Origin: Microbulbifer sp. Q7
GTDB taxonomy: Bacteria > Pseudomonadota > Gammaproteobacteria > Pseudomonadales > Cellvibrionaceae
NCBI RefSeq assembly: GCF_001639145.1
Contig: NZ_LROY01000002.1
Coordinates: forward strand, 2,140,501-2,204,500
DNA length: 64,000 bases
Reading direction: 5' to 3'
Shown piece after piece: positions 27,901 through 35,508 of this stretch. The translations under genes and the position numbers were made by a program. Within the stretch, counting starts at the first letter, position 1; every line of letters begins with the position of its first letter. The notes under the pieces were generated by a model. The model was given only the letters and a program-made list of their open reading frames with translations, did not search any database and was not told the DNA's origin.

Positions 27901-28827
27901 CTCGCGAATTTCCCGCTCACCACTCATGAACACCAGAATGTCGCCGCCGCGGCGGGACGAGGATTTTTCCTCGTGCAGCAGCTCTTCCACCGCGCCGATG
28001 ATCTGTTCATTCAGGTCTGCATCACTGTCTGCGGGCGGGCGGTAGTGAATGTCCACCGGGTAGGTTCGCCCAGACACCTCGATGATCGGCGCGTTGTCAA
28101 AATGCCGGGAGAATTTTTCCAGGTCGATGGTGGCAGATGTGATGATGATCTTGAGATCCGGGCGCCGCGGCAGCAGGGTTTTCAGGTAGCCCAGCAGGAA
28201 GTCGATATTGAGGCTGCGCTCGTGGGCCTCGTCGATAATCAGGGTGTCATACTGGTTGAGCAGTGGGTCGCGCTGGATTTCGGCCAGCAGAATGCCGTCG
28301 GTCATCAATTTGATGTGGGTGTGCTCGGTACTCTGGTCGGTAAACCGCACCTGATAACCGACGGAGTCCCCCAGGGGTTGCCCGAGCTCCTCGGCAATGC
28401 GATTGGCCACGGTGCGCGCGGCAATCCGCCGCGGCTGGGTGTGGCCGATCTGACCGTAAATACCGCGGCCCAGCCCCAGGCAGATTTTGGGCAACTGGGT
28501 GGTTTTGCCCGAGCCTGTTTCACCGGCCACCACCACGACCTGGTTGGCGGCGATCAATTCCGCGATTTCTTCCCGCCGCGTCACTACCGGCAGCCCTTCG
28601 GGCCACTCCACCCTGGGCAGCTTTTGCCGGCGCGCCTCGGCCAGCGCCAGCGATGCGGCTACCCAGGATTCCAGCTGCGCCAGCATCCGGTCCGCGGGCT
28701 TGCCCTCTTTCAGCCGCCGCTGAATATTCCTGAGGGTGCGCTGCAGCTCAAAGCGGTCGCGCCCCATACACTGGGGCAACCGCTGCTGATACTGCTGCAA
28801 ATTCGGCTGGCTGGACTCTCGGCTCAT
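24928..28827 (-). CDS. hrpA: ATP-dependent RNA helicase HrpA (DEAH box)
   Basis: 1299 residues, the length of E. coli HrpA. Near the N-terminus are Walker A VVAGETGSGKTTQLPK and TQPRRIAART. The DEAH box follows in LIIDEAHERSLNIDFLLGYL, with SATI and the helicase C motifs (VLATNVAETSITVPGIRYVID, QRAGRCGRVSAGVC). The helicase-associated and OB domains lie beyond residue 450, and the C-terminal DUF3418 region covers about the last 600 residues. It acts on mRNA and on stalled or collided ribosomes. It is monocistronic, divergent from the POT transporter. Confidence 0.97.
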   Translation of the reverse strand: MSRESSQPNLQQYQQRLPQCMGRDRFELQRTLRNIQRRLKEGKPADRMLAQLESWVAASLALAEARRQKLPRVEWPEGLPVVTRREEIAELIAANQVVVVAGETGSGKTTQLPKICLGLGRGIYGQIGHTQPRRIAARTVANRIAEELGQPLGDSVGYQVRFTDQSTEHTHIKLMTDGILLAEIQRDPLLNQYDTLIIDEAHERSLNIDFLLGYLKTLLPRRPDLKIIITSATIDLEKFSRHFDNAPIIEVSGRTYPVDIHYRPPADSDADLNEQIIGAVEELLHEEKSSSRRGGDILVFMSGEREIRECAKALRDAQLPHLEVLPLYARLSLAEQSRVFAPHKGRRIVLATNVAETSITVPGIRYVIDPGTARISRYSYRSKIQRLPVEAISQASANQRAGRCGRVSAGVCVRLYEESDFIQRPEFTDAEILRTNLAAVILQMLQLRIGDIREFPFVDPPDQRLINDGYNLLQELKAVDGKGHVTKLGRALSRLPLDPRLGRMLMESGPAGSLRELLIIVSALAVQDPRERPAEKRQAADEKHRQWQHEQSDFLTLVNLWDGYEAQRQELSQNQLRKWCQKNFLSWLRLREWRDIHHQLRLAIRDLDLKLNKEPAPYASVHKAVLPGLLDNIGARDENKEFLGCRNRRFHIFPGSGQFKKPPRWVVAAQLLETSRLFAHTVAKIEPDWVLGCAEHLVKRNYFEPHYNPRSGAVMAFEKVTLYGLVLVDKQRIHFSKLDPVVAREVFIREALVEQRYRGKGKFFKHYKALLEELEDLEAKSRRRDIVVDDEVVFRFFDERIPADVVNLAGFEKWRKQAEQKDPQLLFLPRDLMMQQDAEHVGEAQFPNSLISGGIEYPLSYHFEPGSVDDGVSIQVPVGALHQVPAARLQWVVPGILRDKCIALVKNLPKHYRKYFVPVPAAVDKALPRMQPENAPLWQALAHELKRQTAQTLPEEAWQQAELAVEDFYRFNIQVLDEKGQLLDQGRDLDVLQARYRDRVQQELASAGDGFERAGIIEWDFGALPETHQLDQGGLKVRAYPVLIAHKDSVDLKLLDNPEEARRLTRAGVCRLAILHLPEPVKYLRKELLKGKELGLSAADLGRREEVADDILMAAVRECFWQDESWPRSQEDFMTSLAQREKLVAVAQEIASLLVKTLSQLVPLRKQIKQQKNLAVAMAVGDINRQLGGLFYRGVLFHTPLEMLRQYGRFLKGIELRLEKAALDPNRDRRLTAEFQQAEEPYLALASKQDPQWMAGDPRLVEYRWMLEEFRISLFAQTLKTQIPVSIKRLRKFWSELDY

Positions 28828-29072
28828 ATGACTGCTTATTCAGAGGAAAACGGCAAACCGGCGATTATACCTGCTGGGGACTGCCTGGGTCTGTGCCTAA
28901 ACTTGCGCTCGTCCCTCTGCGCGGAAGGCTTTGCCTATACTCAGGTCATTGGCGCAGTTTAAGCCCCTTCAGCGGGCCCCACGTGCAACAAATTTCCAGC
29001 AATCGCCCACGGATGAGCCGCACTTGCCAGAGCAAGCCGGCAACCGCTGCGCGAACATGTTCAGGAGCCCCC

Positions 29073-30554
29073 ATGCAAGATCTCAAGCCAAAGCCCCCGG
29101 CCAGCGCCGGCGAGATGATGGGGCACCCGAAAGGGCTGTTCCTGCTGTTCGGAACCGAGATGTGGGAGCGCCTCAGCTACTACGGTATGCGCGGCATCTT
29201 CGTGTTTTACCTCACCTCCGCCGCGGCCGCGGCGGCCTTCGGCTGGGATGCGCTGTCGGATACCGAGCTGCAGTCCAAGGCACTGAGCTACCTCGGCACC
29301 TACGCCATGCTGGTGTACCTGACACCGATCCTCGGCGGCTGGATGGCCGACAACAAGTGGGGCCAGCGGCGCTGCATTATGTTTGGCGGGGTGCTGATGA
29401 TGCTGGGGCAGTTCGCCCTGGGCTTCCCGCACAAGTGGCTGCCGGACGGCACCGAGATTTACGGGCTGTGGCTCGGCCTTGCGCTGATGATCATCGGCAA
29501 CGGTTTTTTCAAACCGAACATTTCCACCATGGTGGGCGACCTGTACGACGAGGGCGACAAACGCCGGGATACCGCCTTTACCATTTTCTATATGGGCATC
29601 AACCTGGGCTCGATTCTCGGCTACCTGGTGATCGGCTGGATTGGCGAGAAGGTGGATTACCAGCTGGCGTTTGTGGTGGCCGGCCTTGGCATGCTACTGG
29701 GGCTGATTCTGCAAATGACCCAGGGCGACAAGATGCTGGGTGAAATCGGCAATCAGCCTTCGGCAAAACTTGGGCTGAAGCCGAATCTGGGTGGCGATGA
29801 CAAGAAGCGTCCGTTGACGCTGGAAGAGCGCGATCGCGTCAAGGTGATCCTGATCCTGGGGCTGTTCACCGTTATTTTCTGGGCGGGCTTTGAACAGGCG
29901 GCGGGCTCGATGAACCTGTTCGCCAAGTACAACACCGACCTGCATATTTTCGGCTTCGAGATTCCGGCCAGTTGGCTGCAGATGGTGAACCCGCTGTTCA
30001 TCATCATTCTGGCGCCGGTGATGGCGAGTATCTGGGTGGGCCTGGGTTCGCGGGAGCCGACCTCGCCGGGGAAATTCAGCATGGGCTTGATTTTCCTCGG
30101 TCTCGGTTTCGTATCCATGGTGGGTGCGGCGATGCAGATCGGGGATTCGGAGACCGCTAAAGCGAGCCCGTGGTGGCTGGTGGTGGCGTATATTTTCCAC
30201 ACCATTGGTGAGCTGTGCCTGTCGCCGATCGGGCTGTCGATGGTGACGAAGCTGGCTCCGCTACGCTATCTGTCGCTGATGATGGGGCTGTGGTTTGCGT
30301 TTATCGGCATTGCCAATAAGGGCGCGGCGGAGATCGGTAAGCTTGTGGGTGAATCCGGCCCGATCGCGACCTTTGGCGGTGTGGCGATTGCGGCGATTAC
30401 TGCCGGGGTTATCCTGTTCTTTATCCGCGAGAAGCTGGTGGACTGGATGCACGGCGCGGAAGAGGAACACACCGTGGTGAAAGACACCACCCAAGAAGAA
30501 ATCGGCATCACCGCCGACCACGATGTGGCGCCCAAGCGGAAGTTTGGGGAGTAG
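29073..30554 (+). CDS. POT/PTR-family proton-coupled peptide transporter
   Basis: 493 residues with about 12-14 membrane helices. The family motif ExxERxxYY appears as TEMWERLSYYGMRG in helix 1, and the second signature in GDLYDEGDKRRDTAFTIFYMGINLGS. It imports di- and tripeptides with protons across the inner membrane. The ATG with AGGAG 6 nt before it was chosen; 60 codons upstream do not look like protein. It ends in a convergent gap with the CoxE gene that holds two long hairpins. A related paralogue lies at the right end of the window. Confidence 0.92.
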   Translation: MQDLKPKPPASAGEMMGHPKGLFLLFGTEMWERLSYYGMRGIFVFYLTSAAAAAAFGWDALSDTELQSKALSYLGTYAMLVYLTPILGGWMADNKWGQRRCIMFGGVLMMLGQFALGFPHKWLPDGTEIYGLWLGLALMIIGNGFFKPNISTMVGDLYDEGDKRRDTAFTIFYMGINLGSILGYLVIGWIGEKVDYQLAFVVAGLGMLLGLILQMTQGDKMLGEIGNQPSAKLGLKPNLGGDDKKRPLTLEERDRVKVILILGLFTVIFWAGFEQAAGSMNLFAKYNTDLHIFGFEIPASWLQMVNPLFIIILAPVMASIWVGLGSREPTSPGKFSMGLIFLGLGFVSMVGAAMQIGDSETAKASPWWLVVAYIFHTIGELCLSPIGLSMVTKLAPLRYLSLMMGLWFAFIGIANKGAAEIGKLVGESGPIATFGGVAIAAITAGVILFFIREKLVDWMHGAEEEHTVVKDTTQEEIGITADHDVAPKRKFGE

Positions 30555-30595
30555 CCACCAGCCTCCGCTCACCAGCAAAAAACAATATCCGTGGC

Positions 30596-30707
30596 GGTCA
30601 GGCACCGGGTGGAGGTTTTCAGGACCGCTGTGAATACATCCCTGTACGCTGCGTCGGCGACGTCCCTGTCGCCGACGCTCCTGAAAACCTCCACCCGGTG
30701 CCTGACC
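30596..30707. repeat. Long inverted repeat, hairpin element 1
   Basis: Perfect 29-bp arms (GGTCAGGCACCGGG... and its complement) enclose a second perfect 10-bp hairpin (CGTCGGCGAC/GTCGCCGACG, 30652-30677). It lies 41 bp after the POT gene. Confidence 0.9.
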
Positions 30708-30782
30708 TTATCCCTAACCAGAAATGCCTAGAATAGAGTTCCTCAAATTAGAAATTCGTAGTGTTACCCTATATGCGAAGGA

Positions 30783-30887
30783 GAAGTGCCAGGTGCGGGT
30801 TTTCAGGAGCGTCGCAAACAGGATGTTTGCGCCGCAACGCCCAGGGATGGGTTTACAGTGGTCCTGAAAGCCCGCACCTGGCACTTC
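30783..30887. repeat. Long inverted repeat, hairpin element 2
   Basis: 26-bp arms with one mismatch (GAAGTGCCAGGTGCGGG..., ...CCTGGCACTTC) share the TTTTCAGGA/TCCTGAAA inner end with element 1. The loop contains CCAGGGATGGGTTTACAG. It lies 46 bp before the end of the CoxE gene. Apart from elements 1 and 2, the convergent region 30555-30932 shows nothing. Confidence 0.88.
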
Positions 30888-30932
30888 GCCGCCACCGTAA
30901 GAATTAGCGGCCTACAGAGTCGGAAAGAAGCC

Positions 30933-32114
30933 TCATCGCCCCTTCACCAGATAGGCAATCGCCCTATCCAACCCCTCGATGGTCATCGGGTACATATGTC
31001 CGCCCACCAGACGCTGAGTCATGCTGATACTGGCGGTGTACTGCCAGTACTCCTCTGAGGCGGGGTTGAGCCAGACGAGCTTTTCGTAGGTGTTGGTCAC
31101 CCGCTGCATCCAGGCCGCGCCGGGCTCTTCGTTCATGTGCTCCACGCTGCCAAAGCGGCTGGTAATTTCATAGGGTGCCATGGACGCGTCGCCGACGAAA
31201 ATCACCTTGTAATCCTTGCCGTAGGTGCGCAGCACTTCGACCAGTGGGGTGGCCTCGGAGTAGCGGCGGTGGTTGTCTTTCCACACATGCTCGTAAATGA
31301 AGTTGTGGAAGTAGAAATACTCCAGGTGCTTGAATTCGCTGCGGCACGCGGAGAACAGTTCTTCGCACTGTTGCACGTACGGGTCCATGGAGCCACCGAC
31401 GTCGAAGAAGATCAGTACCTTCACCGCGTTGTGTCGCTCCGGCACCATTTTGATATCCAGTAAGCCGGCATTGCGGGCGGTGGAGCGGATGGTGTCGTTC
31501 AGGTCCAGCTCTTCCGCCGCACCGGTGCGCGCGAACTTGCGCAGTTTGCGCAGGGCCACCTGAATATTGCGGGTGCCGAGGCTGATGCTGTCATCCAGAT
31601 TGCGGTACTGGCGCTTCTCCCACACCTTGGAGGCTGACTTGTTGCGGCTCTGGCCGCCAACACGGATACCGCCGGGATGATAGCCACTGTTGCCGAACGG
31701 GCTGGTGCCGCCGGTGCCGATCCATTTGTTGCCACCGCTGTGCTTTTTCTTCTGTTCTTCGAGGCGTTTTTTGAACTCCTCGAGCATTTTTTCCAGCCCA
31801 CCCATGGACTCTATTTTGGCCTTTTCTTCGTCGCTCAGCTGCTTCATGAATTCCGCGCGCAGCCAATCCTCAGGAATCATCTGCTCAAGAATATCGTCGA
31901 GGGTTTCCAGCTCTTTGAAGTAGGCGGCGAAGGCGCGGTCGAACTTGTCGAAGTGCTTTTCGTCCTTCACCAGGCAGGTGCGGGCGAGGAAATAGAAGTC
32001 GTCCAGGTTGGCGTAGACCAGCCGCTGCTGCAGCGCTTCCAGCAACGATAGCAGCTCGGTAATAGATACCGGAAGCTGGTGGCGGCGGAGGTTCAGGAAA
32101 AATCCAATGAGCAT
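30933..32114 (-). CDS. CoxE-like protein with von Willebrand factor A domain
   Basis: 393 residues from the ATG giving MLIGFFLNLRRHQLPVSITELL, the usual N-terminus of this family. A charged, Gly-rich middle (LEEQKKKHSGGNKW, GTGGTSPFGNSGYHPGGI) leads to a VWA domain with the MIDAS motif DVGGS in VLIFFDVGGSMDPYV and FVGDASMAPYEI. It works with the MoxR ATPase directly upstream in its operon, a chaperone-like pair thought to insert metals or remodel protein complexes. Its client is not evident here. It is separated from moxR by a long hairpin element. Confidence 0.88.
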   Translation of the reverse strand: MLIGFFLNLRRHQLPVSITELLSLLEALQQRLVYANLDDFYFLARTCLVKDEKHFDKFDRAFAAYFKELETLDDILEQMIPEDWLRAEFMKQLSDEEKAKIESMGGLEKMLEEFKKRLEEQKKKHSGGNKWIGTGGTSPFGNSGYHPGGIRVGGQSRNKSASKVWEKRQYRNLDDSISLGTRNIQVALRKLRKFARTGAAEELDLNDTIRSTARNAGLLDIKMVPERHNAVKVLIFFDVGGSMDPYVQQCEELFSACRSEFKHLEYFYFHNFIYEHVWKDNHRRYSEATPLVEVLRTYGKDYKVIFVGDASMAPYEITSRFGSVEHMNEEPGAAWMQRVTNTYEKLVWLNPASEEYWQYTASISMTQRLVGGHMYPMTIEGLDRAIAYLVKGR

Positions 32115-32149
32115 AGTAAACGCACGACGAAGTAAGGAGTTCGGGCGAA

Positions 32150-32279
32150 GGTGGTGCTGGCGGGGGGAGGTTTGCGAAACCTTCACCGCCATAGATGGCG
32201 GTGCAGAGCCCCCAGGGATGGGTTGAGGGGGGGGGGCGCCTAGCCCGTGTTTCGCAAACCTCCACCCGCCAGCATCACC
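32150..32279. repeat. Long inverted repeat, hairpin element 3
   Basis: 30-bp arms with two mismatches (GGTGGTGCTGGCGGG..., ...CCCGCCAGCATCACC) enclose GCCCCCAGGGATGGGTTGAG, the same core as in element 2. It lies between moxR and the CoxE gene, 17 bp past the moxR stop and 35 bp before the CoxE ATG, so both halves of the operon would be read through it. Confidence 0.88.
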
Positions 32280-32296
32280 GCCACGAAATTGTAACT

Positions 32297-33142
32297 TTAG
32301 CGCCCTTCACGACGCGCCATGAAAGCGAGACGCTCCAGCATATGCACGTCCTGCTCGTTCTTCAGCAGCGCGCCATACAGCGGAGGAATCGCAGACGTGG
32401 CATCGCGATTTTTCAGAACGTCCTCGGAAATATCATCGGCCATCAACAGCTTCAGCCAGTCGATCAGCTCGGACGTGGAAGGCTTTTTCTTCAACCCCGG
32501 CACCTCGCGGATCTGGAAGAAAATATCCATTGCCTCCGACACCAGTTGCTGCTTGATGGCCGGGTAATGCACATCCACGATCTTCTGCATGGTCGCACGG
32601 TCGGGGAAGCTGATGTAATGGAAGAAACAGCGGCGCAAGAACGCATCCGGCAGCTCCTTCTCATTGTTAGAGGTGATGATCACAATCGGGCGCTGCTTGG
32701 CGGTGATGGTCTCGCCGGTTTCGTATACATAAAACTGCATACGGTCGATTTCCACCAGCAGATCGTTGGGGAATTCGATGTCGGCCTTGTCGATCTCGTC
32801 AATCAGCAGCACCACCCGCTCGTCGGCCTCAAAGGCCTCCCACAGCTTGCCCTTTTTGATGTAGTTGCCGATGTCGTGCACCCGGTCCACCCCCAGCTGG
32901 GAATCCCGCAGACGCGAAACGGCATCGTACTCATACAAGCCTTGTTGGGCCTTGGTGGTGGATTTGATATGCCACTGGATCAGTTTCAGGCCGAGGCTGC
33001 TGGCCACTTCTTCTGCCAGCAGGGTCTTGCCGGTACCCGGCTCCCCCTTGATCAACAGCGGGCGCTGCAAGGTCACTGCCGCGTCCACCGCCATTTGCAG
33101 ATCGTCCGTGGCGACGTAACTGTCGGTTCCGGTGAATTTCAT
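32297..33142 (-). CDS. MoxR-family AAA+ ATPase
   Basis: 281 residues: Walker A LLIKGEPGTGKTLLAEE, Walker B VVLLIDEIDKADIEFPND, sensor 1 IVIITSNNEKELPDAF and arginine finger RRCFFHYISFPD. A C-terminal lid follows with KKKPSTSELIDWLKLL. MoxR ATPases act with VWA proteins such as the downstream CoxE-like protein to activate or assemble protein complexes. It is the first gene of the pair. Confidence 0.92.
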   Translation of the reverse strand: MKFTGTDSYVATDDLQMAVDAAVTLQRPLLIKGEPGTGKTLLAEEVASSLGLKLIQWHIKSTTKAQQGLYEYDAVSRLRDSQLGVDRVHDIGNYIKKGKLWEAFEADERVVLLIDEIDKADIEFPNDLLVEIDRMQFYVYETGETITAKQRPIVIITSNNEKELPDAFLRRCFFHYISFPDRATMQKIVDVHYPAIKQQLVSEAMDIFFQIREVPGLKKKPSTSELIDWLKLLMADDISEDVLKNRDATSAIPPLYGALLKNEQDVHMLERLAFMARREGR

Positions 33143-33325
33143 GGCCGCTCCGAATTGCTATACACGTAAAGTGACCATGGTAAAGGATGTACGGGAAGGT
33201 GCCCAAGGCGGAATCGGCCAGATTAAATGACGGCAGCGGCCGCCCCCGAGGAGAGCGCGACCAGACTTGATGAGTCAGTCAGAAAGGTGCGGATACCAGC
33301 TCGAATACCAGAGGGTACCGGGTAA

Positions 33326-34006
33326 TCAGGCCATTTCTGCGCGACGGCGGCGCACCACCTGGCGGCCCTTGTCGGTGATGTACCAGCGGATGCCCAGGTG
33401 ACTGTGAATTTTGCCGACCATTTCCAGCACCAGCAAACTGTTAAGGGCGCGCGCCACCGAGTTGGTTTCCATATTACCCTCCTGCACCATGCCGGCCAGG
33501 GAACGGAATACGCAGTCGCCATTATTGAGCAGGCTGAGTACATGCAGGGCGTTGTCGTCGAGCTTGCGAATCTGATTGAAGTCCAGTGTGGGGCCCTGAT
33601 CCGGGTCCCCCTCGATCTCGTGCTCCAGCAGCGGCATCATCTCCAGCTGCATCGCGCGGATTTCCTGCTCCAGGTTCTCTACCCGAGCGCGGGCGATGCT
33701 CGCATCACGCAGTTGGCGCCGGGCGGCATTGAAGACGAACATGCGCGAGGCAATTGCCGCGAGCAGGCAATAACCGGTAAAGATCAGCAGGCGGGAGGGA
33801 TCACCCTGTATCTCAATGAGCAGGTCACTTTGGGTGAACTTGAGGAAAATGGGCACCATCAAGGCACCGCACAGGCCCATGATGAGGCAACGGGCCAGGC
33901 CCGCGGGGTCTTCCTCGGTAAACAGCATCTGGTAGTAGTTCACCAGGCCACCGAGGATACCGGAGACCAGCATGACCGCGGTCAGTATTAGCAGGTGATC
34001 AAGCAT
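33326..34006 (-). CDS. Three-helix membrane protein with C-terminal winged helix
   Basis: 226 residues from the ATG giving MLDHLLILTAVMLVSGILGG. Three membrane helices lie at about 4-22, 38-55 and 72-90, followed by a coiled coil (RARVENLEQEIRAMQLEM). A winged-helix domain follows at about 150-226 (LSLLNNGDCVFRSLAGMVQEG, LEMVGKIHSHLGIRWYITDKGRQVV). The membrane part resembles the three-TM region that accompanies YEATS-like proteins in predicted conflict systems; this is recalled similarity and has not been checked. A membrane-tethered DNA-binding regulator is the alternative reading. Confidence 0.6.
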   Translation of the reverse strand: MLDHLLILTAVMLVSGILGGLVNYYQMLFTEEDPAGLARCLIMGLCGALMVPIFLKFTQSDLLIEIQGDPSRLLIFTGYCLLAAIASRMFVFNAARRQLRDASIARARVENLEQEIRAMQLEMMPLLEHEIEGDPDQGPTLDFNQIRKLDDNALHVLSLLNNGDCVFRSLAGMVQEGNMETNSVARALNSLLVLEMVGKIHSHLGIRWYITDKGRQVVRRRRAEMA

Positions 34007-34285
34007 CCCTGTCCCTTTATTCCATGCACTGCAGGCACTGCTGAATTTTGTGCGTTTTTCTTCGGCGTCCTGGCCGTTGTCGGGTGCACCCTGGCGCAAG
34101 CGCCATACGATTTCTCACCGGTTGAACGCTCTGCCTGCGGAGCATCGCGGCGGAGATTGCGGCGGGCCTTAATAGATATAGCAGTTAGCCGGGTGATCGG
34201 GAGCCGCGGAGCGCGGCAGGGGAAATGAAATGGCGCCAGTTACCGCGCGCGTCGGTCACTGGCGCTGATTCGAAGAAATGGATGA

Positions 34286-34648
34286 TTAGTACTGGTCACT
34301 CTCGGTCATCGGCCGGTCCTTTCGGCGGCGCAGTATCAGGGTCACAATGCCCACAATCAGCATTACCGCCAGCGCACCAGCGGCGGCAAATACCAGGCTG
34401 GCAGCCACTTCCGGTGCGGCGCCCTCTTCCTCAAACACGGTCTGGTATACAAACAGGGGCAGCACCGGCATCAGCGGGCCATCGGCAGCGCCCCGCGCGG
34501 GCACCAGCAATACCGTAGCCGCTTCCAGCAAAATCAGGTTGCGCACCCAGGACCAGCTCCAGTTGCGCATAAACCACCAGCCTGCGGCCAGCAGAATGAC
34601 CGTGCCACCGGCATAAATCGACCAGGCAAATTTGAATTCTTCCGCCAT
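34286..34648 (-). CDS. Small membrane protein, unknown function
   Basis: 120 residues with three hydrophobic segments: SIYAGGTVILLAAGWWFMRN near the N-terminus, NLILLEAATVLLVPA, and SLVFAAAGALAVMLIVGIVTL before a basic tail (LILRRRKDR). The segment FVYQTVFEEEGAAPEVAAS lies between them. Neighbours are MoxR/CoxE genes and ycgN. I do not recognise a characterised family. Confidence 0.7.
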   Translation of the reverse strand: MAEEFKFAWSIYAGGTVILLAAGWWFMRNWSWSWVRNLILLEAATVLLVPARGAADGPLMPVLPLFVYQTVFEEEGAAPEVAASLVFAAAGALAVMLIVGIVTLILRRRKDRPMTESDQY

Positions 34649-34709
34649 CTTTTAATTCGCTTTTCGTTTGCTGTTATCTGTTGATGATTTGGCGGCGATG
34701 CCGCACCGC

Positions 34710-35162
34710 TTAATCGTCCCCCACCCAGGTGACGATGTACTCTTCGTAGTCTTCCGCAGGCACTTCGGTTTCGCTGACCACTTTATCCTGTACGGAAATA
34801 CCCGCCCGGTGCACACTCTCCGGATCGCCGGACACCAGCGGATGCCATGCCGGCAGCGATCCGACCTGCGCAAGAATACGGTAAGCGCAAGTGGCGGGTA
34901 ACCAGGTAAAGCTGGCGGCATCGTCCGGTGTCAGCTGAATGCAATCCGGTACCCGCTGTTTGCGGTTTGGGTAGTCGCTACAGCGGCAGCTGTGAGTATC
35001 CAGCAATTTGCACGCAACGCAGGTGGTAAAGACCTCACCGGATTCTTCCTCCTCCAGGCGATGCAGGCAACAACGTCCGCATCCATCACACAGCGACTCC
35101 CACTCGGCCGGCGTCATTTCCGCAAGTTTTTTGCGCTGCCAGAAGGGGCGTTGGCTTACCAC
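34710..35162 (-). CDS. ycgN: YcgN/UPF0260 cysteine-cluster protein
   Basis: 150 residues from a GTG start (VSQRPFWQRKKLAEMTPAEWESL), which matches the family N-terminus; an ATG 63 bp upstream would overlap ycgL. Conserved cysteines lie in CDGCGRCCLHRL, TTCVACKLLD and SCRCSDYPNRKQRVPDC, the YkgJ-type Fe-S/Zn-binding pattern. Function is unknown. The GTG start lies 10 bp after the ycgL stop, the usual pairing in gammaproteobacteria. Confidence 0.88.
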   Translation of the reverse strand: MVSQRPFWQRKKLAEMTPAEWESLCDGCGRCCLHRLEEEESGEVFTTCVACKLLDTHSCRCSDYPNRKQRVPDCIQLTPDDAASFTWLPATCAYRILAQVGSLPAWHPLVSGDPESVHRAGISVQDKVVSETEVPAEDYEEYIVTWVGDD

Positions 35163-35172
35163 AGTGACCCGC

Positions 35173-35463
35173 TCAGCCCCGCGGGAGCTTACTGTTCTGG
35201 GCGGCAATCGCCCGCATCTCATCATCCACTACCGGCGGCATCTGCAGATAGTAGCCCTGATCCTTGACGGCGTGCATGACCTTTTCCACATCCGCGCGTG
35301 CGAGCTTGCGCTCCGCGGTCAGCAACAGGGTGCTCACGTGCACGGGCTTGCCGAACAGTTCTTGCAGTTTTTCCGGCACGCCACCAAGCCCCTGCTGTTT
35401 TTCAACATACAGGTACATTTCTTGTTCCCGCGGGCTGCGGTAAATATCACACACGACCTTCAT
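35173..35463 (-). CDS. ycgL: YcgL-domain protein
   Basis: 96 residues starting MKVVCDIYRSPREQEMYLYV, the hallmark of the YcgL alpha/beta fold. LPEKL-like VPEKLQELFGKPVHVSTLLL and ARADVEKVMHAVKDQGYYLQMPP follow. The family is small, cytoplasmic and of unknown function, and regularly lies between rnd and ycgN, as here. Confidence 0.9.
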   Translation of the reverse strand: MKVVCDIYRSPREQEMYLYVEKQQGLGGVPEKLQELFGKPVHVSTLLLTAERKLARADVEKVMHAVKDQGYYLQMPPVVDDEMRAIAAQNSKLPRG

Positions 35464-35508
35464 CAATTACGTTCTCGATTCAATGTTTCAACGGTGCAGT
35501 TGGTGGAC

